Shown in pieces: positions 56,205-64,000 of a DNA stretch of 64,000 nucleotides. How positions within the stretch are numbered: the stretch's first letter is position 1; every line of letters begins with the position of its first letter. Source of the stretch: Pseudomonas sp. MWU13-2105 (lineage in GTDB: Bacteria > Pseudomonadota > Gammaproteobacteria > Pseudomonadales > Pseudomonadaceae); NCBI RefSeq assembly GCF_023242315.1, contig NZ_JALLIY010000011.1, positions 124,001-188,000 of the forward strand. Reading direction: 5' to 3'. Below the pieces are notes generated by a model. The model worked only from the letters and a program-made list of their open reading frames with translations. It was not told the DNA's origin and did no database searches. Made by a program: the position numbers and the translations under genes.

Positions 56205-58106
56205 TTAGGTGATAGGTTTTACAGCATCCTCACCAAACCATTTTATCGCCGTGGCAATAGCTGTGCTATTTGGATTTTTGTAATATATGGCCAAACATTT
56301 TTTTGATCTAGTGGTGCAGACATAAAAAAGTTTTTTTGTGCGCTCTATTACAGAAGCGGTACCTTCTCCTTTAAATATGTAATCGAAGTTATAGCTTGAC
56401 CAGTTGCCATTGTCTAAAACTACAAGAACATTATCAAACTCTGCGCCTTTGATTTTGTGCTGGGTAGAAAACGGGGTGTATCCTTCAAGATAAGAGTAAA
56501 GCTTTTGGAATTCACTAAATTTTACTTTCACAACTCGGTCATATACATAGCTGTTTTTGGTAATGAAAATTGCTAATTTATCATCTTTCCTACAGATGCC
56601 TAATTCGTCCGCTTTATCGATTACAGACCCAATGTCAGAGGTGGACATGTTGCGAAGCTGATCAATAATAAGCTTAAGTTTTCGTTTGTCGCCTATAGTT
56701 CTTATTTTGAATTCGGTACGCTTCAAGAACTCGTTGTATTTTTGTCTCTCATAGAGGCTTAAGATATCTTGTATCTTGAATAAGTGCTTTATCAGGGCAT
56801 CTCTTTTGCTACCTGCTTTCGCTGATCCATCGGGGTTGTCTTTTTTATCATCTATTAACGCATCTTTGGTTAAGTATATTCGGCGAAAAATTCCATAGTT
56901 CTCCTCCTTTGCTCGTATGAAAAGCTCAGGATTTTCGGCAATGAAATTTTGCATCGCGGGCGTCGGATTGATTTTTTTTGCGTCGACCGGAAAATTATCC
57001 AACAGATGCTGAATTACTTCTCCAAATGTGTATGTTGAGAAGTCGTCGGATATGTTATTGGCTTTGATATATTTTTTGATGCGGTCGCGATACTCTAGTA
57101 CCTTGTCTCCGTCATATATGAGCATTAGCTCCGGGAAGCCCGCTTTTGGTGCAATTAAGTTATGAGTTAAGTTTAGCTCTTTGTTCTCTCTGCTATCGTT
57201 AAAGTTCCAGCCTAGGGCCTCTTTAACTTTTGTTAATTTATCGTCTTCTCCTTCACTATAAATAAATCTCACTTCGCCATCTATGACTTTGCCATTCAGC
57301 ATATTTGGAGCGGTGTCATCAAGTGATGCTTGCTGCTCGAGTCCATCAGTCCTCAATCGGTTTGCCAATTCATAAACTAAACGAGGGTTTCGTCTGTTTT
57401 GGGTTTTTTGAACTTCAACGACTCGCTTAAGAGCGATATATTTGTTTAGGTTGCCCACGCCATCTGGATATATTGATTGCATGGCGTCGCCAAAAAAACC
57501 GACAATGTTTCTTTTTACGCCTTGCAAGAAATGCTCCAAAAATATCTCGACAACCGCTTCGGAAGTGTCTTGGTATTCATCGATAAATATAAATTTGTAT
57601 CTATCTTTCGCTATATCACAAAGTTTTGGATGGGACTTAAACATAGCGCGAGCCAGTATCAGAACTTCATCGTGGGAAATTATGGCTTCTCTGACTAATG
57701 TATATTCTTTATATTGAACCTCTAGGCCGAGCAGAGTATGAGGATCGAAATTCTCGTCCGGATTTTTTATTGAGTCCGGGTCATCGCTTCTCAATGATGC
57801 TATTAACGACCACATTAGCTCGATTTTAAATGGGCGAATTAAGTCCCAAAGAAATTCATGGATGGTGCCGACATTTAAACGAGAGTCGGTAATCCTGCTA
57901 TTGATTTCTGCCACTGCCGCATTTGTATACGTCATACATGCCACTTTGCTACAAGGATGCTCGCGTAGGACTTGTTTAATGACGTGCACTAACGAATAAG
58001 TCTTCCCGCTTCCCGCACCTCCGCTAAGTAAAAAGTTTTCCCCGCTGTCGATGTGCTTGAAAATTTCCTGTACTTCCGGCTCTAGATTTAGTCTTGCTTC
58101 AGCCAT
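56205..58106 (-). CDS. UvrD-type helicase of a Gabija-like system (GajB-like)
   Basis: The 633-residue SF1 helicase has Walker A GGAGSGKTYSLV (29-40), motif Ia TYTNAAV, Walker B FIFIDEYQD (172-180), motif III GDAMQSIY (206-213), and C-terminal QHKIKGAEFDNVLV and YVCTTRSKK (motifs V/VI). It overlaps the OLD nuclease gene by 19 bp, with AAGGAGGC before the ATG at 58106. The class 2 OLD nuclease plus helicase pair is the definition of Gabija; this helicase is larger than the roughly 500-residue GajB, mainly in the 240-470 insert. AT-rich, unlike its surroundings. Confidence 0.82.
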   Translation of the reverse strand: MAEARLNLEPEVQEIFKHIDSGENFLLSGGAGSGKTYSLVHVIKQVLREHPCSKVACMTYTNAAVAEINSRITDSRLNVGTIHEFLWDLIRPFKIELMWSLIASLRSDDPDSIKNPDENFDPHTLLGLEVQYKEYTLVREAIISHDEVLILARAMFKSHPKLCDIAKDRYKFIFIDEYQDTSEAVVEIFLEHFLQGVKRNIVGFFGDAMQSIYPDGVGNLNKYIALKRVVEVQKTQNRRNPRLVYELANRLRTDGLEQQASLDDTAPNMLNGKVIDGEVRFIYSEGEDDKLTKVKEALGWNFNDSRENKELNLTHNLIAPKAGFPELMLIYDGDKVLEYRDRIKKYIKANNISDDFSTYTFGEVIQHLLDNFPVDAKKINPTPAMQNFIAENPELFIRAKEENYGIFRRIYLTKDALIDDKKDNPDGSAKAGSKRDALIKHLFKIQDILSLYERQKYNEFLKRTEFKIRTIGDKRKLKLIIDQLRNMSTSDIGSVIDKADELGICRKDDKLAIFITKNSYVYDRVVKVKFSEFQKLYSYLEGYTPFSTQHKIKGAEFDNVLVVLDNGNWSSYNFDYIFKGEGTASVIERTKKLFYVCTTRSKKCLAIYYKNPNSTAIATAIKWFGEDAVKPIT

Positions 58107-60322
58107 GTCAATGCCTCCTTGATATATGCAGGAGTAGACCAATTAGAGAACTCAACATCGACGGTAATATCGTTACCACTTTCAATGTCAATAACCGTAG
58201 TTGGAGTGATTGTGCTATTAAGCAGGATTTCCATAGCGAAGGAGGGTTTGCTACCCACAGCTTTCGTTGCGCAAGTGTAAGCGTCTGTCTTGGAGTTAGC
58301 AAAATCCTTCAAGTGAATCTGGACAAGCGATGGAAATTTTGTATTTCCTATGAACTTTGAATGCTGATCAAAAGCTAAGTCTTTTATGAACGCTCTGTTT
58401 ATATGGAAGAAAGAGTCCTCAAAGCTTCTCGCATGATAATCTGCACCCGTTGAATCCTTCTCCAAAGTTTGATATGCACAAAATAGGTCGCCACCTTCTT
58501 GTTGAGTCCACTTAGAGTTGCTGTCCTTTGTGAGTATCTTATCTTTATAAGAGAGTCCAGTATAGAAAGCTAAGCTTTTGTTGTTAAAAAAGAAGTTTAG
58601 AGACGCGTTTGTAGTGGAAGTCCCATGCTCTACTTTGCATTTTTTTAGCTCAGTCTTTGCCGTTCCGTCCGCGTTTGTTTTTGCGACGCCATTGTCATCT
58701 AGTACTGGATGCTCATTTGCGGCATCAATATCAGTAATGATGAGTGAGCGTACTCCAATGAAGTTAACAAATTTTTCAAAGATATGTGAGTATGCACCAA
58801 CCTCAATCATCGATATGTTTTGCGATAGAAGCGGTATGGGGCTCTTTGAGCCGGTACGCAGGTCTTTAATAACATCTTCCTGGTCCACCTTCATCATCAT
58901 CGCAGGGAGCAAGACGCGCTCGGTGTCTCCTTCGATGAAAATGGCCTTGTCTGCGAAAAATAACTCTGATCTATGTATAGTTAGGTATTGCTTAAGGAAA
59001 GTGTAGTGCTGCCCGTCTTCGTAGTAATCTTTCAGGTCTTTTAAATTTTTGGAGGTCACACAGTCATCTGATTTTTTGAAATATTTTATATCTTCAAAGT
59101 CGCTTTCTGATACGATGTAGGGCGAGTGGGTACTTAATATTGTTTGTAAGCCCCGAGTAGTACCATCATCTCTTCTAATTCCCGGCCTGAGGAGAGATTT
59201 GATGTTTTTTATGAAAATTCGTTGAAGTTGTGGGTGGGTGTGCGCTTCAGGTTCTTCAATGAATAAAATGTTTATGTCTGAAGGTGTTTCATTAACGTCC
59301 TTGTGAAAGTCATGAAGTTTAAGCTTTATTTCAAATATCATGCTTATAAGGTTAAGGTATCCTAGGCCGTTGTAATTTTCCGGTAAGTTATGTTCGCCAG
59401 CCCCTAGGCCGTACATCACAGTAGTGTTTTCCTCCAGTAAATCACGATGCTGAAGGGATGACACAATTTTGATGACGGAATCATTCTGGCTTACCCCGCC
59501 GAATTTTTTAACGTCATCTATAACGTCCTTGAAGATTTTTTCATACACTATATTTAGCTGAGTGTCTGTATCTGTTAGAGTGTCTTTAAATTCTTCTACG
59601 ATACTTTCGTTGGGGTTAGTTGCTTCCAGCTTCTTGTACATCTTTGCAGATAGCATTGAGAGCGAGTTGTCAGTATCTTTGTTGGATACATTTCGGCGTG
59701 CACTGATCCATTTGAAATTTATTAGTTTAGAGATTTTTATCCCTTCGGCATCCAAATCAACAAAATCATTTATGTCGATATCTTTTGTCGTGATGTCATA
59801 TCGCACACTTCGTCTAGTTATAGAAAAATAACGTGCGTGATTTTCTTTCATGTAGTCAAAAAGGCTTTTTGGGGTTTTTCCCTCGTCAACCTTTTTTGCT
59901 TTAACTTTTCTATAATCTGCAGCAATACTTTGAATATCGTCGGGTGTAACTTTGTAATCGAAAGTCAGAACTACAAACTTGTTGTCCGGGTCAAGATCCA
60001 TAATGACCTTGTCGCCGATATTTCCTAGGTCATCATGCTCATCATACTCAATGAATATTTGTAAGGAGATGCCCAAAGCTTGATTGTTGGGGAACTCGTT
60101 ATCCACTACCTTAAGTATGTGGTCTTTTGCTTCGCTATTTAGGTCTTCAAAGGTAAAGCTGTTTTTTGGTGCACTACTGCCTATGAATTTTTCTAAGCAA
60201 AGCAGGAATGATGTTTTACCACAGTTGTTTTTTCCAATTATTAGCGACAGGTTCTTTTCTAAATCGACTGTTAAATCCTTAAGAAGTCTGAAATTGTGAA
60301 CTTTGATCTTGGTCACTCGCAT
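58088..60322 (-). CDS. OLD-family ATP-dependent endonuclease (GajA-like)
   Basis: The 744-residue protein joins an ABC-type ATPase (Walker A IGKNNCGKTS at 29-38, Walker B ILFIEEPEAHTHPQ from 352, STHS at 397-400) to a Toprim nuclease domain (Glu464 in IFIEGDTERVLLP, Asp531/Asp533 in TDIDAANE). It is longer than typical GajA (about 580), with extra sequence around 100-290 and a long C terminus. It should sense nucleotide depletion or phage DNA and cut DNA with its helicase partner. AT-rich, so horizontally acquired. Confidence 0.85.
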   Translation of the reverse strand: MRVTKIKVHNFRLLKDLTVDLEKNLSLIIGKNNCGKTSFLLCLEKFIGSSAPKNSFTFEDLNSEAKDHILKVVDNEFPNNQALGISLQIFIEYDEHDDLGNIGDKVIMDLDPDNKFVVLTFDYKVTPDDIQSIAADYRKVKAKKVDEGKTPKSLFDYMKENHARYFSITRRSVRYDITTKDIDINDFVDLDAEGIKISKLINFKWISARRNVSNKDTDNSLSMLSAKMYKKLEATNPNESIVEEFKDTLTDTDTQLNIVYEKIFKDVIDDVKKFGGVSQNDSVIKIVSSLQHRDLLEENTTVMYGLGAGEHNLPENYNGLGYLNLISMIFEIKLKLHDFHKDVNETPSDINILFIEEPEAHTHPQLQRIFIKNIKSLLRPGIRRDDGTTRGLQTILSTHSPYIVSESDFEDIKYFKKSDDCVTSKNLKDLKDYYEDGQHYTFLKQYLTIHRSELFFADKAIFIEGDTERVLLPAMMMKVDQEDVIKDLRTGSKSPIPLLSQNISMIEVGAYSHIFEKFVNFIGVRSLIITDIDAANEHPVLDDNGVAKTNADGTAKTELKKCKVEHGTSTTNASLNFFFNNKSLAFYTGLSYKDKILTKDSNSKWTQQEGGDLFCAYQTLEKDSTGADYHARSFEDSFFHINRAFIKDLAFDQHSKFIGNTKFPSLVQIHLKDFANSKTDAYTCATKAVGSKPSFAMEILLNSTITPTTVIDIESGNDITVDVEFSNWSTPAYIKEALTWLKQD

Positions 60323-60735
60323 TGCAGCGTCCTTTCTTAAGCGATTTCGGTTTATTGTTGTTCCTGCAGTTAAGTCGAGCTGGCAGTTGGATTACTTCTG
60401 AGCATCAGGGTGACATTTAAGCTCTCCTTTGCAGGCCATCAGAATCCGTTCTACCCAGTGGTTTGTGCGTAAACGGGTGCGAAGGAAAATGCCAGTGATG
60501 GCACATTAGCTACGCTTGGAAGCGATAGCAAGACCCTGAGATAGCAGGGTCCGGCATCCCAAGGCCGAGCTGGAAGGGGCGGAGCTAAGTTGGTGATTTC
60601 CCACTCTCGGTGCGTGCGGATTGCCTGCCGGAACCAAAACCTCCTGAGTGAAGGGACGCCTCCATTGTGAGCATCCACGCAAACAGGACATTCAGTATTG
60701 GTTGTTCCGAATCTTAATCAATGTTCGCTATCAGC
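60323..60735. other. Intergenic region upstream of the defence pair
   Basis: About 410 bp. The part near 60323-60370 is AT-rich and should hold the promoter of the minus-strand defence operon. The rest has high-GC filler with only chance reading frames. Confidence 0.4.
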
Positions 60736-61023
60736 TTAGCGTGTGTCCACCCTCTCGAAGCGCCAAGTTTTACCGAGGCGGATAGCGACTAACTGAACGG
60801 TTAGCAGATAGTAATATCGCGTCGGCTGGGTGCGCTGATTTAGGTGCAAATTTAGAAACCATACGAGGTGTTTTTGCTGCCAGGTCCATGGATTATCTCG
60901 GTGCCAGCGACTAGCAATCGCCATCTGCATAGCCTTCGCTTGGCGAAGGTGACGCTGGCGCGTGGAGTGCGACCCCGTCAGTACACCTGCCAGGAAAAGC
61001 TCCATATCGAATGGCTTGCTCAT
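60736..61023 (-). CDS. Small basic protein coupled to the integrase gene
   Basis: The 95-residue basic, Trp-rich protein (starting MSKPFDMELFLAGVLTGSHS) has no known domain. Its ATG overlaps the recombinase stop (ATGA), so it was translated with the recombinase. It may be an accessory factor for integration or excision. Confidence 0.65.
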   Translation of the reverse strand: MSKPFDMELFLAGVLTGSHSTRQRHLRQAKAMQMAIASRWHRDNPWTWQQKHLVWFLNLHLNQRTQPTRYYYLLTVQLVAIRLGKTWRFERVDTR

Positions 61024-61949
61024 ACTCGACCACCAATGTAAGCCGACACCACGTCGATACGGCGATGCCCTAGCTCGCAGCTGATTTGCAGTCGGGCATC
61101 CTGATCTAGGCGTCGGTCGAGTTGATAGCAATGGGCACCGTTGATAGACGCGGGATGATGGGTGATTTGCTCATAGCGTTCGCAAGCATAGGCTGCTCGC
61201 AATTCGTGGAAGCCTTTGAGGTTGTGCTTATGGAGGATGTCACGTGCGAAGCGGACGATCCCCTGTTGGAAGCCTAGGTAGCTTTCATCCGGTGCAAGTA
61301 GGTTGCGGCTACCGTAGGGCGAGACCTGATGGGCGAATGCCAGGGCATCGCGGATGTAATCGTTCACCGCGATCCAGCGAGGTGCCGACGCGCCTGAGCG
61401 GCCACCCTTGGTGCCCTCCTGAATATTAATTCTGTCGAATTTCTCTGCTTCACGCTGTAGCCGTGGAAGGTCGGCCAAAATGGCCTCGCGCAAGCGCATT
61501 CCGGCGGCTCGCGCCAAGTGCACGATGGCGGCGGCGCGTGGCATTTGGTGTTCGCAGAGTACGTCGACGATCCGTTTCACATGTTCGCGGTCTTGGCCTT
61601 GCGGCACCGATTGACGAACACTGGTGCGCCGCATTCCCAGCGCCTTGCTCGGACACGGTACTTTCACATTCTGATCACCGCGAAGCGCAGCCATGGTTCG
61701 GTTCACGCTGGACAATCGGTTTTGCGCGGTGGCGATGCAGATAGTCCCATGTTCCACTTGCTGATGCAGATGCCCGGCGTAGTCCAGCAAGGTCTGCCGA
61801 TCAATTTTTCGTGCATCGTTAAAGCCCGGCCCATCCTCCGACCGACACCACCGCACAAACGCCTGCCACCGATCACTGTGCGCCTTGACCGTGCCGTAGT
61901 GTCCGCCGCAAAACAGATCTTTCAATGCTTGTGAACGAGCCCCATGAAA
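61020..61949 (-). pseudogene. Tyrosine recombinase (integrase), 5' end removed by IS insertion
   Basis: The remaining about 309 codons carry the catalytic core: Arg in AAGMRLREAILADL, His-x-x-Arg in FHELRAAYACERY, and His/Arg plus Tyr in LGHRRIDVVSAYIGG. The frame runs into the IS at about 61950, so the N-terminal codons and its own start and promoter are lost, but all catalytic residues remain. An ORF reading from inside the IS (62174) would give a chimera. It is followed by a coupled 95-residue gene. Confidence 0.75.
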
Positions 61950-61995
61950 GACAGGACACCGTTCCCCCCTTAAGATAAGGGATAGGCAAACTGGT

Positions 61996-62388
61996 ATGTT
62001 TATGACTAACAGCAACGATAAGGGTGGCGAGCTGCTCGGCCAGGAACGCCGACGCCGCTGGAGCACCGACCAGAAGCTGGCCATGGTTCGAGAGAGCCTT
62101 GAGCCTGGGCAAAGCGTGTCCGTGGTTGCCCGGCGCAACGGCATCAACGCCAACCAGCTGTTCCTGTGGCGCAAGCTGTATCAGGACGGAAGCCTGTCGG
62201 CGGTTAGTGCTGGCGAGGCCGTGGTGCCGGCGTCCGAGCTGAGCGATGCACTCAAACAGATCCGCGAATTGCAACGGATGTTGGGCAAGAAGACGATGGA
62301 AGCGGAAGTCCTCAAAGAGGCCGTGGAGATCGCCCGGTCGCGAAAATGGATTGCGCACTCACCCTTGTTGCCGGGGGACGACCAGTGA
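61996..62388 (+). CDS. IS3-family transposase OrfA
   Basis: The 130-residue protein has a helix-turn-helix (EPGQSVSVVARRNGINANQL, WRKLYQDG) near residues 35-65 and a leucine-zipper-like region (LKQIRELQRMLGKKTMEAEV) near 85-105, as in IS3 OrfA. It overlaps orfB by 43 bp, the layout for -1 frameshifting to OrfAB; an AAAA stretch lies at the overlap start. Confidence 0.9.
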   Translation: MFMTNSNDKGGELLGQERRRRWSTDQKLAMVRESLEPGQSVSVVARRNGINANQLFLWRKLYQDGSLSAVSAGEAVVPASELSDALKQIRELQRMLGKKTMEAEVLKEAVEIARSRKWIAHSPLLPGDDQ

Positions 62389-63221
62389 AACTGGTCAGCG
62401 AATGTCTCGGTGTGTCGCGCTCGCAATTAACGGTTCGAAGCAAGCAATCGATATCGCCCGTCGCACGGCGACGCCGGCTTGTGAACGATACGGAATTGGT
62501 CGCCGAGATTAAGCAGCAAGTCAGCGAACTGCCCAGCTATGGCTACCGTCGCGTCTGGGGATTGCTGCGGCGCGCACGTGAAACCCAGTCGTTGCCACCG
62601 ATCAACGTGAAGCGGGTTTATCGTGTCATGCGTGATCACGACCTGCTGTTGGCGCGGCGTATTAAACAGCCTGGCGTACCGCGCCGGCATGAAGGCCGTA
62701 TTGCCGTGAAAACCAGTGATACACGCTGGTGTTCGGACGGCTTTGAGTTCCGTTGCGACGATGGTGCAAAACTGAGCGTGACCTTTGCCCTGGACTGTTG
62801 TGATCGAGAGGCTATCGGCTGGGTTGCGAGCCCGACCGGCTACAGCGGCGATGACATCCGAGACTTGATGTTGGAAAGCGTGGAGAAGCGTTTTGGCGAC
62901 CAACTGCCGAACACGCCCGTGCAGTGGCTGAGCGATAACGGCTCGGCCTATATCGCCGAGCAGACCCGTTTGTTTGCCCGCCAGATCGGCTTGCAGCCGG
63001 TGACCACGCCGGTACGCAGTCCACAAAGCAACGGTATGGCGGAGAGTTTCGTGAAGACGATCAAGCGAGATTACGTGACGCACATGCCCAAGCCAGATCG
63101 AGAAACAGCACTGCGCAATCTGACGATTGCCTTCGAACATTACAACGAGCAGCATCCGCACAGCGCGCTGAAATATAGGTCGCCGAGAGAATTTAGGCGC
63201 TTGGCGGCGGCATCAATTTAA
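62346..63221 (+). CDS. IS3-family transposase OrfB (DDE)
   Basis: The 291-residue integrase core has an HTH_21-like N-terminal part (YGYRRVWGLLRR) and the DDE triad: Asp in RWCSDGFEF, Asp in LSDNGSAYIA and Glu in NGMAESFVKTIK. Frame intact, so the element may still be active. Confidence 0.92.
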   Translation: MDCALTLVAGGRPVKLVSECLGVSRSQLTVRSKQSISPVARRRRLVNDTELVAEIKQQVSELPSYGYRRVWGLLRRARETQSLPPINVKRVYRVMRDHDLLLARRIKQPGVPRRHEGRIAVKTSDTRWCSDGFEFRCDDGAKLSVTFALDCCDREAIGWVASPTGYSGDDIRDLMLESVEKRFGDQLPNTPVQWLSDNGSAYIAEQTRLFARQIGLQPVTTPVRSPQSNGMAESFVKTIKRDYVTHMPKPDRETALRNLTIAFEHYNEQHPHSALKYRSPREFRRLAAASI

Positions 63222-63242
63222 CGGGGAATTGGTGTCCGGTCT

Positions 63243-63426
63243 GGTAGGGGCAAGTCCACTGGCGCACGTCTTCAAACTGGCGTGCATGGGGAAATCGATC
63301 GGCAAGCACAGCCCGGTTGACGGGGTTGAGTTCAACTTGCCAGGCGGTGCGGTATCCCGCGTTTTCAAATCCGACATCAAAGCCTCCTATGCCTGCGAAC
63401 AGGCTGCCAAGGGTAGGTTGTTGCAT
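63243..63426 (-). pseudogene. DNA cytosine methyltransferase, N-terminal fragment
   Basis: About 61 codons remain from ATG 63426. They contain motif I LGSLFAGIGGFDVGFENAG, the SAM-binding signature of C5-cytosine methyltransferases. The frame enters the IS right end and stops at 63193. Motifs IV (PC) and later are missing, so it is non-functional. Confidence 0.85.
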
Positions 63427-63590
63427 TCCGGTACTCGTGGTTGCGGAGGCTCTTGGCGTTCTGGCGGGAGGCTCGTGGCCTTCAGATGATTGAGTGTCCG
63501 GCAGCGCGGGCACTTGATTTGCAAATCAGTGAAGCCGCTGGCGGCGGCGAGCTTGCGGCGGCAGTGGCCGCAGCGGATGTCTTGCATCAT
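63387..63590 (-). CDS. Com-like zinc-finger regulator
   Basis: The 67-residue protein contains two CxxC pairs, IRCGHCRRKL and IKCPRCRTLN, the zinc-finger layout of the phage Mu Com translational activator. It overlaps the methyltransferase fragment by 40 bp, as com overlaps mom in Mu-like phages; Com-like genes before dcm genes are frequent in prophage DNA. ATGATG start with AAAGGA upstream. Confidence 0.75.
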   Translation of the reverse strand: MMQDIRCGHCRRKLAAASGFTDLQIKCPRCRTLNHLKATSLPPERQEPPQPRVPECNNLPLAACSQA

Positions 63591-63769
63591 CCGGGTCCTT
63601 TCAGTTTTCGACCATCTTCCTCTTCTGGTGACGGTTGCTTTGCCTCGATCAGCCTGTAAATCACTTTTCAGAATCACCTGACATACGGCAATGCGGATTC
63701 TTAGAAGAATTGTCTTGGTTGCGTTAAAGTTTTCCGTCCCTAGCCCTGCCCGCGAAACATGGAGCGTTT
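63591..63769. other. Divergent intergenic region
   Basis: About 180 bp between the com-like gene and the plus-strand partial gene; AT-rich near 63660-63735 and probably carrying both promoters. Confidence 0.4.
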
Positions 63770-64000
63770 ATGCAACCAAAACTCAACTTTACTGATGTTG
63801 TACGTGCAATTCTCCGAGATGACCCCATGGGTATGACGCCTCAGGAAATCAGGGCAGTCGTTAAGATTCAATACCCTGAGTACTACGGGACAGAATCACA
63901 TCTACGTAACGTTCAGAATGGAAATTATAAAGATGTTGACCACGCGGTACTGGCACGCATTTACATCGCATGTCGTAGCGCACCAGATATTTTTGCGGAC
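63770..64000 (+). CDS. Hypothetical protein, 3' truncated by window end
   Basis: The frame is open from the ATG (RBS GGAGCG) for 77 codons to the window edge. The start MQPKLNFTDVVRAILRDDPM is followed by a helical segment with MTPQEIRAVVKIQYPEY. It resembles small hypothetical proteins of Pseudomonas mobile DNA, with a possible winged-helix-like part, but no function can be given. Confidence 0.65.
   Translation, partial: MQPKLNFTDVVRAILRDDPMGMTPQEIRAVVKIQYPEYYGTESHLRNVQNGNYKDVDHAVLARIYIACRSAPDIFAD

Larger units (their letters stand above)
61950..63242 (+). mobile_element. IS3-family insertion sequence (IS2-like group)
   Basis: The 1293-bp element is bounded by inverted repeats: left AGACAGGACACC and right (complement) AGACCGGACACC match 11 of 12 bases. 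Both transposase frames are complete. The 5 bp on each side differ (ATGAA left, GGTAG right), so there is no target duplication. Left flank is integrase, right flank is methyltransferase. Confidence 0.85.
55981..64000. mobile_element. Genomic island (right part outside window)
   Basis: Inferred boundary at the tRNA-Thr relic. Inside are AT-rich defence genes (56205-60322), a tyrosine recombinase, an IS3 element, and phage-type com/dcm fragments. Base composition and codon use of the defence pair differ clearly from the flanking high-GC genes. The other end, expected to hold an intact tRNA-Thr on the minus strand, is not in the window. 55981-56204 has no gene. Confidence 0.65.

Overview
The window is chromosomal DNA of a fluorescent-group Pseudomonas. 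The evidence is the high-GC core genes with Pseudomonas-type neighbourhoods: the end of a spu polyamine transporter, aguBA, rmlBACD, dctBD, an OprD-family porin and REP-type inverted repeats. It also carries a complete phzABCDEFG cluster with its own phzI/phzR quorum-sensing pair, as in phenazine-producing fluorescent pseudomonads. Species cannot be fixed from the sequence alone.

Layout. 1-16 kb: end of the spu/pot ABC transporter, an HD-domain protein, two AraC-type regulators, a penicillin-acylase-family enzyme (likely an AHL acylase), a chemosensory operon reduced to STAS-CheR-response regulator with cheD/cheB relics, and a lodA/lodB-like pair for a CTQ quinoprotein oxidase. 16-24 kb: a YdeP-type molybdopterin oxidoreductase with fdhD and a LysR regulator, then nucleotide housekeeping genes (GMP/IMP nucleotidase, nudE, cysQ). 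23-30 kb: dctBD and rmlBACD, all on the minus strand with stop/start overlaps inside each group. 30-36 kb: a three-part kinase/M23/aminotransferase fusion, and aguBA for agmatine to putrescine. 36-42 kb: OprD porin, an alpha/beta hydrolase, a periplasmic multicopper oxidase and an orphan ATPase.

42.9-51.1 kb: the phenazine locus. phzA-G run on the minus strand; phzR is divergent from phzA, and phzI converges on phzR. A perfect 18-bp palindrome lies before phzI and a 14/16 match to its core lies before phzA, each placed just upstream of a -10-like hexamer. No phenazine-modifying gene is present, so the direct product expected is phenazine-1-carboxylic acid.

51-56 kb is a patchy accessory stretch (DUF6124, NERD nuclease-like protein, lipoprotein, AhpD-like protein, HEPN/Abi-like protein). 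At about 55.96 kb lies a 22-bp tRNA-Thr 3'-end relic followed by its terminator. To its right begins a genomic island: an AT-rich Gabija-like defence pair (class 2 OLD nuclease plus UvrD-type helicase), a tyrosine recombinase that has lost its N terminus, an IS3-family element, and a truncated cytosine methyltransferase with an overlapping Com-like zinc-finger gene. The island runs off the right edge of the window.
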